From Triglochin maritima (lineage: Eukaryota; Streptophyta; Magnoliopsida; Alismatales; Juncaginaceae): a stretch of DNA of 64,000 nucleotides. The notes under the pieces were generated by a model. It saw only the letters and a list, made by a program, of their open reading frames with translations, made no database searches and was not told where the DNA came from. The number at the start of each line of letters is the position of its first letter. The first letter of the stretch is position 1. The position numbers and the translations under genes are program-made. The stretch covers positions 31,055,501 through 31,119,500 of the forward strand of contig OY821786.1 in assembly GCA_963682175.1 (NCBI GenBank), given 5' to 3'. Below are positions 45,166 through 55,711 of the stretch, piece by piece.

Positions 45166-46047
45166 GAACTCTTCACCTTCCATTGTAATCACTCTATATT
45201 TTAAGTGGCTATTCTTCCTACTAGAAGTGAGGCCTTGAAGCACACACTAAAGTAGGAGGATGCTACTTTTAATGTGAGTCATTTTATCAATAAAGTTTTG
45301 TGTTTCTTTCATTGTTTGTTTATGCTTCTTTTATTGTTTGTGCATGTTTTAGTTTAATCGTCTTTTATTTCTAGCTTAGTTTTAATATGCTTTCTTTGCT
45401 TAGTTTAATAATTAGTGTAATGTTTAGTGAGTAGTTCCATCCCCTTTGGGGGGTGGAGTAGATGTACATACATGCATTAGAGAATGGGATGAATGCTTTA
45501 TTTTTGATGTGTTGATTAAACATGAATGTATGCTTCCTTGTTTAGGATAGAATTTATAACTTGATGAGTTTTGCCAAAATGATTAGACACCTCTCATGCT
45601 TGTTTAGGTTCTGAAATAAACAACTTGCATATGTAAATGTTAATCAACCAAGTTGGTGAATAGATTGATAGATTTTGCCATAACATTTAGACACTTCCTA
45701 TGCTTGATAAACACCACCTTCATGTGCTTAAAGAATGTATTCTACACCCACCTCTTTGCTTGTGTGCACTCACTCCACCCCTTAGGGGTTTTCCATTCCT
45801 GAAATTCCAGCATTCTTGTTTTGTTCTTAGCTTAGTTCTTATTTCATCGTTTGTTTGCTTCTTTCACATTTCATACTTCTTAGCGTAGTGTAGCGTAGGT
45901 TAGCATAATCAATCTTTCTCTTCCCTATTTTGCCACTTGATTTCGTACAAGCAAGAGGCTGCTCACCTCCCTGAGGACGACCCGTACTTGCCACCGCTTC
46001 ATCGCGGCCGTGCACTTGCGGTTTAATTAAAACGTTCAACAAGTTTT

Positions 46048-46065
46048 TGGCGCCGTTGCCGGGGA
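46048..46065 (+). other. Gypsy primer-binding site
   Basis: TGGCGCCGTTGCCGGGGA begins six bases after the LTR end. From memory, this matches the 3' end complement of tRNA-Asp used by many plant Athila/Tat-type elements; the tRNA assignment was not checked. Confidence 0.8.
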
Positions 46066-47137
46066 GGTGCCAGTCTAGACTCTTGTTTGGACGATTCGAG
46101 TGGATTTAATTTTTGTTTTGTAGTTTGTCTTTATTTCAGGAGACTTGGAGTGGTCAGGAGGAGCACCTGGAGAAGTTTTGAAGCAAGCTGAGCATTGTAG
46201 ACCGCCAATCAGCGGCCTGAGACCGCCAATTGGCGGTCTGGTAAGCTCTGTTTGCTCTCTTATTTCTTTGGTCGGTTTTCATAATTGATGTAGTGATCTG
46301 GGATTTAATTTGGCATGTTTTGACTTATAGTTTGTTCCTAGATCCATAATCAACCTCCTTTAAGCAACTTGGACCCTAAAACTCAAAGCAAAAGATTAGG
46401 CATTCTTTTTGTTTAGGCCATGCATCATGTATGTGACTTAGGCATTTAGATTGTCTTTTATCTTAGCTTTATTTTCTGTTGCTGAGAGCTGGCGTGAGGT
46501 ACGCACCTTCTACTCTCATTCATGCATTTCGTATGAACATGCATTAGTTAGTAGGAAGTGCATTGCAACAAGTGTGAGTTGAGCATTGTTTGGAGAGTTG
46601 ATTGCTAGATTTAGGACTCCAAAACGCTACTAAGGAGGGGCTGTCCCGTAAAAGATAAGGTGGGGGATTTCATCACCCTTTCCTTCGCCCCAAAAACCAC
46701 ACTAATCAAGAGCCTAATTTTAAAATCAAGTAGACATTGGCCCTAAGGATCTTGGACGCATTAGGAGAGTGATCCGGTCCCGACCGTCATGACCTGATCG
46801 GCGTTGCCCACTTTGTCGATAGTAGGAGAGACGAGATCCCCGGATCTTGGCTCACTTGCTGGGCTTTGTGGTCCTCGTTGTAGGGAGGTGAGGCGTGTTG
46901 AGGCCGTGTGACCTCGCAGTTAGGCGTCGTCTAGCTGTAAGGACCTATAGCGACCTTAGGATTGTTTGAGCCTTGTTTGCTTGTGTGCTTCTACCTGTAC
47001 CCATCCGCCGTAGCTTAAGGACTTCTTCCTTTCTCTCCTGAGTCATTCTTTCTCTCCTGTGTTCCCTCGTCTTCTCTTCTACGTACATTCTTCATTTGAA
47101 AAAAAAAGAGTTGTGGTTTGTGTGTGCACCTTTGTGC
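46066..47137 (+). other. Gypsy untranslated leader
   Basis: This 1.07-kb stretch has no long open frame. It carries a second palindrome pair (46,200-46,238, including the perfect GACCGCCAATTGGCGGTC) and conserved text also kept in relics at 28,560-29,410 and 125-290. Such long leaders commonly hold packaging and dimerisation signals; that role is inference here. Confidence 0.7.
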
Positions 47138-50100
47138 ATGCTTTCGTGGACACGAGACGAGAGTGGTCGTTTGACGAGGAGCGTTGTCAATCCGGCTTCG
47201 GTCATCGATTTCTCGACACCTCCCTCCTCTCGTGTCGCACGTAGTTCGGGTCCAATGGTTGCTAATTTCCGTGAGGAGGATCAGTTGCTGGACCCACCTG
47301 TTCGACCAGTGCTCCCAGTTGTCGTTCCCATACCTCTACGTGATCGATGCTACCCGAGCCGTACAGCTCTACCCTCATGCATCGTATTACCAGAGGCTAA
47401 TGGGAACCATTTTGAGGTTAAGCCTCAATTCATTTCCATGCTCCCTCATTTCACTGGGAAAGGTGACCCCTATATCTTTCTCAGGGAATTTGAGGAGGTC
47501 TGTGCTATGTTCAAGCTGCAACAACTTAGCACAGACTCCATCCATCTTAGGCTCGTTCCTTTTGCACTAAAGGATGATGCCAAGAAGTGGTTGTACAGCA
47601 ACCAGGCGAATTCCTTTAGGACTTGGGATGAGTTTCAATCTGCATTCCTCAAGAAGTACTTTCCTAATCATCAGACTCAAAAATTGAGGAACGAAATCAA
47701 TTCGTTCTATCAACATGAGACCGAGACATTTCATGCATATCTAGAGAGGTTCAAGGAGCTACTATCCTCATGCCCTCACCATGGCATTGAGTTGTGGCGC
47801 CTTTGTCAGATTGTGTACAAGGGTCTTCACATCCCGTCCAGAACGCTCCTTGAGTCCATGTGTCAAGGAGAGTTCTTGGGAAAGGATGAAAGGGAGGCAT
47901 GGGCCTTCCTAGAAGACCTCGCTGAGAAAACCATGCAGTGGGAGAGTGTGAGGGAACCACCTGCATCATCTAGTATAGGAGCGAGGATCGCGAATGCAAA
48001 CTCGACTAGATCGGGTACCGCATTTGCTATCGATACCACTACGGCCACCGAGGCACGCATGGCGGCCTTAATGTGCCGTATGGACTCGATTGAGCTCCAA
48101 AACCAACAAAGTGCACCTCACATGTCTACATCTGGTCCAGTTCCCTGTCATTCATGTGGTAGGATAGGTCATGTAGAAAGCGAGTGTGAGTCCATTCCTC
48201 CTGAGATGGAGCGTGTCAACGCCGTCTATGATAGAGCCAGGAATGACCCATACTCATCATCTTATAATCCTGGATGGAGGAACCACCCCAATTTTTCATG
48301 GAACCAAACTAATGCCCCGGGTGGTCCTCCAAACTCCTCGAGACCACCTTACCAATCACACCAACCTCCCATGCATGCGCATTCCTATCAGCCACCCCAA
48401 GCGCAAACCACCAATCAATCGGGTTTCCCAAATTCCAATAATATGGAAACCCGATTCAATTCGCTTGAGACCTTGACTATTGGACTTGAAAACTCAATGA
48501 AAATTTTTATGTCTACCACGAGTCAAGTTCTCACTTCAAATCAGCAGACCATCAAATCTCTAGAGCTTCAGATGGGCCAATTGGCTCAGTCTGTACATGA
48601 AAGAGAGAGAGGGTCTTTTCCTAGCCAGCCTGAGGCTAACCCCCGCATGTACCAACAACAACAAATGCAAAATAAGAATGTGGTACCTCGGGGGAGGCAA
48701 GTGAACCATGTGGAGAAACCTGTTCACCATGTCAATTCCATTGTGACCTTAAGGAATGTAAAACAGGTTGACAATCACATTTCCTTGCCACACCCACCAC
48801 CATCTATGCAGCCCCTCAGTGGGAATGGTGGTGAAGAAGTAGCTGAGGGTGAGGGTAATACACCAAAGCTTTCTTCTCAGGCACAGCAGAAAACCTACCT
48901 GCCAAAAGCTCCTTATCCAAGTAGGTTAAACAAAAAGCAGAGTGACAACATGGACAAGATATTAGAGGTATTTAAGCAAGTGAAGGTTAACATCCCTTTG
49001 TTGGATGTCATCCAACAAATACCTCAATATGCCAAAGTGTTGAAGGATCTCTGTACAACCAAGAGGAAGACCAATGTTCCTAAGAAAGCATTCTTGGCTG
49101 CAAATATTAGCTCACTTTTGTCCAATCCTACCTACACAAAATACAAGGACCCGGGGTGTCCTACTATTCAGTGTACGATAGGGGACACTAGATTGAGCAA
49201 TGTTTTGCTTGATTTAGGATCAGCGGTCAACCTCCTCCCATTCTCTGTTTATCAACAGTTGAACTTGGGAGAATTGAAACCAACTAAGATCACCCTCCAA
49301 CTGGCGGATAGATCCATTCGTATTCCCATGGGGATTATCGAGGACGTGCTTATCAAAGTTGGAGATTTTATATTTCCAGTCGATTTTGTTGTCCTCGATA
49401 CCAATCCTGTTGCGAACACCCACTCTCAAATACCTTTGATTTTGGGTAGACCATTTCTGGCAACCTCCAATGCCTTGATTAATTGTAGAAATGGTCTCAT
49501 GAAGCTCTCATTCGGTAACATGAGTGCCGAGTTTCATGTGTTCAACTCTGGTAGGCAACAGGAACCCATGGATGAACCTTTAAATCTAAATCTCATCCGC
49601 CAATTGGAGAAAGCACCACAAAATCAACGAACACCCGTAACCCCAATGCAACCCATTGAGAATGTTCGTGGGCCCAGCGAAGACTCATTTCCTGTCTTTG
49701 CAATGCAACAGAGTGAGCTGGCCTCGAACATGAATGTCCAAAGGGAGTGTTCGTTGCATGATTCAGTTGAGAGTACTAGTGAGAGTGAGACACCTCATCA
49801 TATGCCTATACCAGAAGATGTCTCTACCTCATGTCCCATGGCCATTGAGCCATTTGAGCTTCATTTTGACTCCAACAAGGACCCACCTATGACCAAGCTT
49901 ATGCTTGATGATCTAAACGATGGTGGGAGGTCCTTGTTGGATGACTTGGGGAGAAGCCCCATTCTTAGTGATGCAAGTCTGTTGCATCCATCGAATGAGC
50001 CTGAGGAACTCATTCCGATGCACCCGCCTATTGGTTGGAGGGTTTTCTTCGATGAGCAATTAAACCCTAGTGAGGCAACACAACTTCATTCTTTGTTGCC

Positions 50101-50245
50101 CACACCCGACCAATATCATGAGGGGTTCGAGCCTTTCAGCTTTGACCTTTCACCCCTCATGACACCTCAGAGTACCAGTGGAGTTTGCCCATCTCGGCAA
50201 GTCTCTGGTCCTCCTGACTTGATGTTCTCATTTGATGTTCCTTGA
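47138..50245 (+). CDS. Gypsy gag-protease protein, 1,035 aa, intact
   Basis: One open frame from ATG 47,138; the frame is open to 47,096, and ATG 47,255 is an alternative start. It encodes a gag core near residues 90-275 (LPHFTGKGDPYIFLREFEEV, DDAKKWLYS, WDEFQSAFLKKYFP, FHAYLERFKELLSSCPHHGI; Retrotrans_gag), a CCHC knuckle CHSCGRIGHVESEC near 335, a Pro/Gln-rich linker, and a retropepsin-like domain near 690-805 (VLLDLGSAVNLLPFSVYQQL, PLILGRPFLATSNALINCRN). The active-site triplet is DLG instead of the usual D-T/S-G, as in related plant proteins. A 230-residue acidic tail ends FDVP. Gag builds particles and the protease would process them. No pol enzymes follow. The open frame and young LTRs suggest it is functional or only recently silenced. 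Confidence 0.9.
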   Translation: MLSWTRDESGRLTRSVVNPASVIDFSTPPSSRVARSSGPMVANFREEDQLLDPPVRPVLPVVVPIPLRDRCYPSRTALPSCIVLPEANGNHFEVKPQFISMLPHFTGKGDPYIFLREFEEVCAMFKLQQLSTDSIHLRLVPFALKDDAKKWLYSNQANSFRTWDEFQSAFLKKYFPNHQTQKLRNEINSFYQHETETFHAYLERFKELLSSCPHHGIELWRLCQIVYKGLHIPSRTLLESMCQGEFLGKDEREAWAFLEDLAEKTMQWESVREPPASSSIGARIANANSTRSGTAFAIDTTTATEARMAALMCRMDSIELQNQQSAPHMSTSGPVPCHSCGRIGHVESECESIPPEMERVNAVYDRARNDPYSSSYNPGWRNHPNFSWNQTNAPGGPPNSSRPPYQSHQPPMHAHSYQPPQAQTTNQSGFPNSNNMETRFNSLETLTIGLENSMKIFMSTTSQVLTSNQQTIKSLELQMGQLAQSVHERERGSFPSQPEANPRMYQQQQMQNKNVVPRGRQVNHVEKPVHHVNSIVTLRNVKQVDNHISLPHPPPSMQPLSGNGGEEVAEGEGNTPKLSSQAQQKTYLPKAPYPSRLNKKQSDNMDKILEVFKQVKVNIPLLDVIQQIPQYAKVLKDLCTTKRKTNVPKKAFLAANISSLLSNPTYTKYKDPGCPTIQCTIGDTRLSNVLLDLGSAVNLLPFSVYQQLNLGELKPTKITLQLADRSIRIPMGIIEDVLIKVGDFIFPVDFVVLDTNPVANTHSQIPLILGRPFLATSNALINCRNGLMKLSFGNMSAEFHVFNSGRQQEPMDEPLNLNLIRQLEKAPQNQRTPVTPMQPIENVRGPSEDSFPVFAMQQSELASNMNVQRECSLHDSVESTSESETPHHMPIPEDVSTSCPMAIEPFELHFDSNKDPPMTKLMLDDLNDGGRSLLDDLGRSPILSDASLLHPSNEPEELIPMHPPIGWRVFFDEQLNPSEATQLHSLLPTPDQYHEGFEPFSFDLSPLMTPQSTSGVCPSRQVSGPPDLMFSFDVP

Positions 50246-51893
50246 CCAAATGATTATGAGAATATCTTGGTTGATGTTTATATCTTTAAAAAAAAAGAAA
50301 AAAAACAACAAAAAAAAAGAAAAAAAAACAACAAAAAAACAACAAAAAAAAAAAGAAAAAAAGTGTGTAATAAAAGACTCCTTCAGTGAGCATCGATTGT
50401 TGTGGGCCCCAACCCTTGTGTACTTGGGCCCAATCTCTTCACGTATTTATCTCCCTTCTTCAGCTTCTCACAGGTTTTGAAGGAATTTGGGTTTGTGTTC
50501 ATCAACATGACCCTGAACGTCCCTTTGTACTTCATGTTGGTGAGATCTTTCCTTTTTCATGCATGTATCCATGTAGTATCTTGTTCACATTCATTGAGGA
50601 CAATGCATGAAGTAGGTGTGGGGGGGGGGTGTTTTACGTGTGTACATAGTCGAGTCTTTTTCCTTTGGTTTTATTTTCTTTTGTTTGCATTATTAGGGTC
50701 ATGATAGTGTGCCGCATTTAATATCGATATATCTGCTTGCCATGATCCTTGGGTGACTTGTCTTCTTTTGCTTGCCGAGTGCTTTAAAATTTTCACATTT
50801 CTTTCAAAATCTTCATGTGTTTGCGAAAGAAAATGTTTTTGTAGGTTTTGCATGTGTTTAGCATGTGCAAAACCGTTGAGAGGCAAAGTAAAAAGAAAGC
50901 TCCCAAAATTGTCTTGAACTTGATGCATTAGGATTTCTAGTTTACTGGCTTTAGGTCTTATCGAGTCGTGAGGATGCACCCCGGTATTCCCTCGGGGGAG
51001 GCGTGTAATCATAGGGTTTCAGTACTCAAACATTTAAATAAGTCCACCCTGAACCTAGTGAGTAAATAATTCGTGTCTGTTAGTATAAGGAAGTTTGTCG
51101 TAGTCAAGGGCCCTTAATCTCTTTTTGTGAAACTTAAGTGTAGGGGTTTTGGTTCCCATGTAGATAAATAAGTGGTGTTCTCTCTTCTCGCACGGCTCCT
51201 ATCACTCGGTAAAGTAGGTCTGAGGGGACTTTGTGCCTGGTGCTTTCGAGTCATCTGACTTGGGATGCACCGACCGAACTCCCGTTTCACAGGTGGTAGG
51301 GATCGCCCTATGTGGAGATTTGGGGGAAGGTGTACGTGATAGTGTAAGTCCTCATAGGCAATGATGCACGAAACCTGACCCTGGGAGAATCAAACACCAA
51401 CCAATAAAATTCTCCAAAAAGAAAAAAAAGAAAAAAAAAGAAGAAAAAAAAAGAAGAAAAAAAAGAAGCAAATAAGAACCAAAATGGACTTTACACATTG
51501 TATCACATTCAGAAGTTAAGGTTGCCCATGTCTTTCACTTAAGTCCTTAACTAACTCTCACGAATAACTCATTAGGCTAGGTGTGTGGACGGATTACATA
51601 TATAGAGTCGACCCGTAGTGTTACCGCGTCCCATGATCGACAAAATAAGTCCAGCGAGTCGTGTAGCTAGATTGATTAATGCATCTGGTTCGGATTTTGT
51701 GGGTAGATCCGCTGAAAACCCTCAGGAGACAACACTCCTCCTCCTTGGCGACAAGGAGGTTTAACGGCTTGTTGCACGTGCTAAGTGCAACTGTGATTCC
51801 TACGAAAGTGAGTTAGGATTTCTTGTTTTTTTCGCATGCTTTTCTCTTTCTTTGTTTTGCTCGGGACTAGCAAAAGTTAGGTGTGGGGGTATT
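50246..51893 (+). other. Gypsy 3' non-coding region with A-rich tract and PPT
   Basis: It has no coding capacity beyond short frames. An A-rich tract with AAC and AAG interruptions lies at 50,287-50,360, a 10-G run at 50,620-50,629, another purine tract at 51,412-51,470, and the PPT-like GGTGTGGGGG at 51,880-51,889 just before the 3' LTR. The region is conserved in relics B and C (reverse, 14,890-15,380 and 18,709-22,430). In full gypsy elements RT, RNase H and integrase would lie here; in this family they have been replaced or lost. Confidence 0.8.
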
Positions 51894-53305
51894 TGATTGA
51901 CATCATTTCATGCTCATATTTGTATCTTATATCCATTATCTTTCACCTAAATAATGCTATGTTACGAGTTTTATGTTTAGTTTTCAGGAATACATAGGTT
52001 TGAAGAGATGAAGCATAAAAGGACCCAAAAGCTGGGAAAAAGGACTGAATTGTGAGATCTGTGGACAAAGATGCAAGGAAGAAGGACCTGAATGCATGAC
52101 CGAAGGACCTAAGAGCAAAACAGAATACTCCTCACCATCATGGGGAGTATTTTGGCAATTCTATTCGGGTCGGAGCTCCAACATGCAAAATAGATGCATC
52201 AAATACCAACAAAGCCGTCCAGAAAAGCCCACAAGAAATTCCAGAGCGATCCGGACACTGTAGACCGCTAATTAGCGGTCCAAGACCGCTAATTGGCGGT
52301 CACTTTTGGCCCAAATGCGCTCAAATTTCTCCTGGACTTGTATTAATGTTCATTTAGGCTATTTTTGGTGTTTGTTTAGTCCCACATCGGGGGATTGTCC
52401 CGGTTTGCCTTTTTCCATGGCTATAAATAGAACTCTTCACCTTCCATTGTAATCACTCTATATTTTAAGTGGCTATTCTTCCTACTAGAAGTGAGGCCTT
52501 GAAGCACACACTAAAGTAGGAGGATGCTACTTTTAATGTGAGTCATTTTATCAATAAAGTTTTGTGTTTCTTTCATTGTTTGTTTATGCTTCTTTTATTG
52601 TTTGTGCATGTTTTAGTTTAATCGTCTTTTATTTCTAGCTTAGTTTTAATATGCTTTCTTTGCTTAGTTTAATAATTAGTGTAATGTTTAGTGAGTAGTT
52701 CCATCCCCTTTGGGGGGTGGAGTAGATGTACATACATGCATTAGAGAATGAGATGAATGCTTTATTTTTGATGTGTTGATTAAACATGAATGTATGCTTC
52801 CTTGTTTAGGATAGAATTTATAACTTGATGAGTTTTGCCAAAATGATTAGACACCTCTCATGCTTGTTTAGGTTCTGAAATAAACAACTTGCATATGTAA
52901 ATGTTAATCAACCAAGTTGGTGAATAGATTGATAGGTTTTGCCATAACATTTAGACACTTCCTATGCTTGATAAACACCACCTTCATGTGCTTAAAGAAT
53001 GTATTCTACACCCACCTCTTTGCTTGTGTGCACTCACTCCACCCCTTAGGGGTTTTCCATTCCTGAAATTCCAGCATTCTTGTTTTGTTCTTAGCTTAGT
53101 TCTTATTTCATCGTTTGTTTGCTTCTTTCACATTTCATACTTCTTAGCGTAGTGTAGCGTAGGTTAGCATAATCAATCTTTCTCTTCCCTATTTTGCCAC
53201 TTGATTTCGTACAAGCAAGAGACTGATCACCTCCCTGAGGACGACCCGTACTTGCCACCGCTTCATCGCGGCCGTGCACTTGCGGTTTAATTAAAACGTT
53301 CAACA
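51894..53305 (+). repeat. Gypsy 3' LTR, 1,412 bp
   Basis: Same length as the 5' LTR, with a few substitutions (for example at 52,098, 52,217, 52,292, 52,750, 52,937 and 53,222-53,226). It contains the palindrome pair at 52,263-52,301 and the TATA box at 52,422-52,429. It ends GTTCAACA before the ATTTC duplication. Confidence 0.93.
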
Positions 53306-53358
53306 ATTTCTATAGTTTTAGTCGAACTTTTGAGATATATAAAATTAACGTGTTGTAG

Positions 53359-54656
53359 GAATCTTTTGAGTTCCAATCCACTGACAAGTTGAAGAAAAGG
53401 TGGATGACATACATGTCGGTTTGTTGAAGGGATTTCAAAACAAATTTAACGAACAAGTACATATTCGGAGACTACCAGATAGAAATCCATGCGATGTCTA
53501 TAACTTTATCACTCCGAATCAATGAGAGCAATTCACAAAATCCAGAGATAGCCCGAAGTTTGAGGTCACTGAGTTTAATTTAGAATATGAACTTATTAAG
53601 TTATTGTTTTAAATGACAATCTAATAAACTTTATTTTAGGCGATCCGAGCAAAAAACCAAAAGATTAGATCTTCTAACAAGTATACACATCGTATGTCTC
53701 GAGCGGGGTACCAAAAGTTAGAAGTACAAATGATGGTTGAAAAAATTTCTCTGAAGAAACAAGAGGCAATTGACTCCGGTATGAGTGAGGAGCAAGCAAG
53801 TAACCTATCTGCTCCTTCTCCCTTAGCTTGTTGTGATTCTTGGAAGAGAGCGAGAGTAAACTCCAAAAGGGAGTACGTCACAGACGAGTCGCAAGCGATC
53901 GGCTCGAAGATAGTAAGTTGTATCACTTGTATATGTTATTAATTCATATTCAGTAATTTTATATTTTTGAATTGTTGGTAAATATTTTTTTAACTTTAGG
54001 ACTCTCTGAAGTTGAGAGACTCTCAAGGAGAATTTGCTTCTGATGGTCGGAATGATATTCTACGCGAGACCTTTGGAAATGACGAACACCCTAGTCGTGT
54101 GCGGGGTAGGAGTAGAGTTGGACTGCGACAATATGATGGAAATACTCAATGGTCTACTTCGTCGACAGGTCATACCAAATGCTGGCAAGAGATCGCAGAT
54201 TTGAAGAATACGTTGCAACTTGTTTTAAAGAGATTGGATCGTGATTTGCCTACTTCTCCTACCCGTCGTAGGACTGGTTCTTCCCCGGAGACCACTCCTC
54301 CAGTGCAGCCAGTGTTCCACCCCGATCGACAATATGATTTCGTGGCTCATTCTTGAGAACTGACCCTCGTCGGCGGTCCCTCGTTTGGAAAGTTCGAGGA
54401 TGGATCTAGATGTGTTTTATTTGTCAAAGACCCTGATCGAAGATTGGTTGGACACGGGAAAGTTTATAACATCTCCAGACACCACTTCACAGAGGTGGGA
54501 GATGGAGAAGTGAAGGTTGCAGTGAGGAGTTGCTTAGATGCTGGTGCGTTGGTGCCATTTCCGGAAGAAGAGATTGTTACCCTCGGCGATGCTATCGGTG
54601 GGTTCGTGAGGTGGCCTAGTTATTTAGTTGAGTTAAATGACAAACATGAGGTATAA
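53359..54656 (+). pseudogene. CACTA second gene, middle part (Transposase_24 and DUF8039-like)
   Basis: After the intron acceptor (AG 53,357-53,358) the text is ESFEFQSTDKLKKRWMTYMS, then after a further exon KIRSSNKYTHRMSRAGYQKL (the HRMSR.GY signature near the end of Transposase_24), LACCDSWKRARVNSKREYV and a stretch with CWQEIADLKNTLQLVLKRL (53,694-54,356). A last part, from about 54,374, gives GPSFGKFEDGSRC, LVGHGKVYNISRHHFTEV and LGDAIGGFVRWPSYLV, similar to the DUF8039 region of CACTA proteins. It ends at a GTATAA donor at 54,657. Some frames need shifts, so it is called a pseudogene. Confidence 0.75.
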
Positions 54657-55711
54657 ATTAATTTTAAAAGACTTTAAATTTTAAATTTGTTAACAATTGT
54701 ATTTTTAACGGTTGTATATATATCTGTAACGTGTCAAGCCCCCGGAGCAAATGATCAAACAACCAATCTCCGATCAACATTAATTTACTTCCAAGTAGGT
54801 GCAAAATGTTGTATCAATGTATGGTAGGTAGGTAATCACAATCCTTAAGTAGCTGGGATTTGGAGGAGGGGTATAAAGGGTTGCCTCTGGCTTTGTACGT
54901 CACCAAAGAGGATATCATGTAGTTCTTGGCGATGAATTCATTGTGTATCAAGATTATCGACGTGCAAGCGAAGTAAGTGTTTTCTTTGGTATAAAATGAA
55001 ATGTATTGAAGAATTTTATCGAAACTGTAATAAAGTGTAATTTTTACTCTTGTAGACATCTTTATGATGCCAGAAGGTCAGTCTTTCCCGACAATCAAGT
55101 ATTTGGATTTAGCAGTCCATCTACATATATATACGGGAATGACGATAAGTCGGGTCAGCTTAGGACTCTTATGAAAGAAGAAGACAAAAGATATTATCTG
55201 CTCCCTTATCCTGAGAGGTAAACTTTGTAATTCAAAGTGAAATTTTATTTTGTAATAAGCTTCTAATTATATATATAATAGGGCTCATTGGATGCTTGTC
55301 GTTGTATGCCCCACGACTAATTCGGCATATTGGTTTGATGTGTTAGGGTCGAATAAACCAAAGGACTCAATAAAGAAACTTCTAAATCTGTAAGTTCTTT
55401 TAGTCATTGTATTTGTAATTCGTGGATTTTTATTAGTATTATTGAATGAAGGTTTTCAATAACTTGTGCTACTCAGGGCAATTAAGGTTTACAGAGTGTT
55501 AGGTGGCAAGAGAACAACCACAAAAGCAGGAATAACTTGACATGAAATGAGAGTACGTTCTCTCCCATTTTTGTTAATTAAGTTAGGAACATATATTTAG
55601 CGAATTTCTATGTTTGTAGTACCAGAAGCAAGTAGGAAATAAGGAATGTGGTTACTACGTGATGAGATACATGGAGGAAATCCTCGAATTGACAACTCAA
55701 GACGTATGTCT

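Larger units (their letters stand above)
44630..46041 (+). repeat. Gypsy 5' LTR, 1,412 bp
   Basis: Nearly identical to 51,894-53,305. It contains two 18-base palindromes (44,999-45,016 and 45,020-45,037), a TATAAATA box (45,158-45,165) and the 3' end motif 'gacccgtacttgcc...cgtgcacttgcgg', shared with other gypsy LTRs here. Confidence 0.93.
44630..53305 (+). mobile_element. Non-autonomous gypsy retrotransposon (gag-protease only), 8,676 bp
   Basis: It is flanked by a perfect 5-base duplication ATTTC (44,625-44,629 and 53,306-53,310). Both LTRs are 1,412 bp, begin TGATTGACATC and end GTTCAACA; I count about 8-10 differences, well under 1%, so insertion is recent and later than the copia one. 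The interior has a PBS, a 1-kb leader, one long gag-protease frame and 1.6 kb of non-coding 3' DNA with a PPT. No RT, RNase H or integrase is present, so enzymes must come from another element. The PBS and gag type suggest the Athila/Tat branch, which is inference. Confidence 0.93.

Noticed and set aside
47184..48476. Other plus- and minus-strand open frames within the gypsy gag region
   Set aside because: Shadows of the 1,035-aa gag-protease frame, with no domain features.
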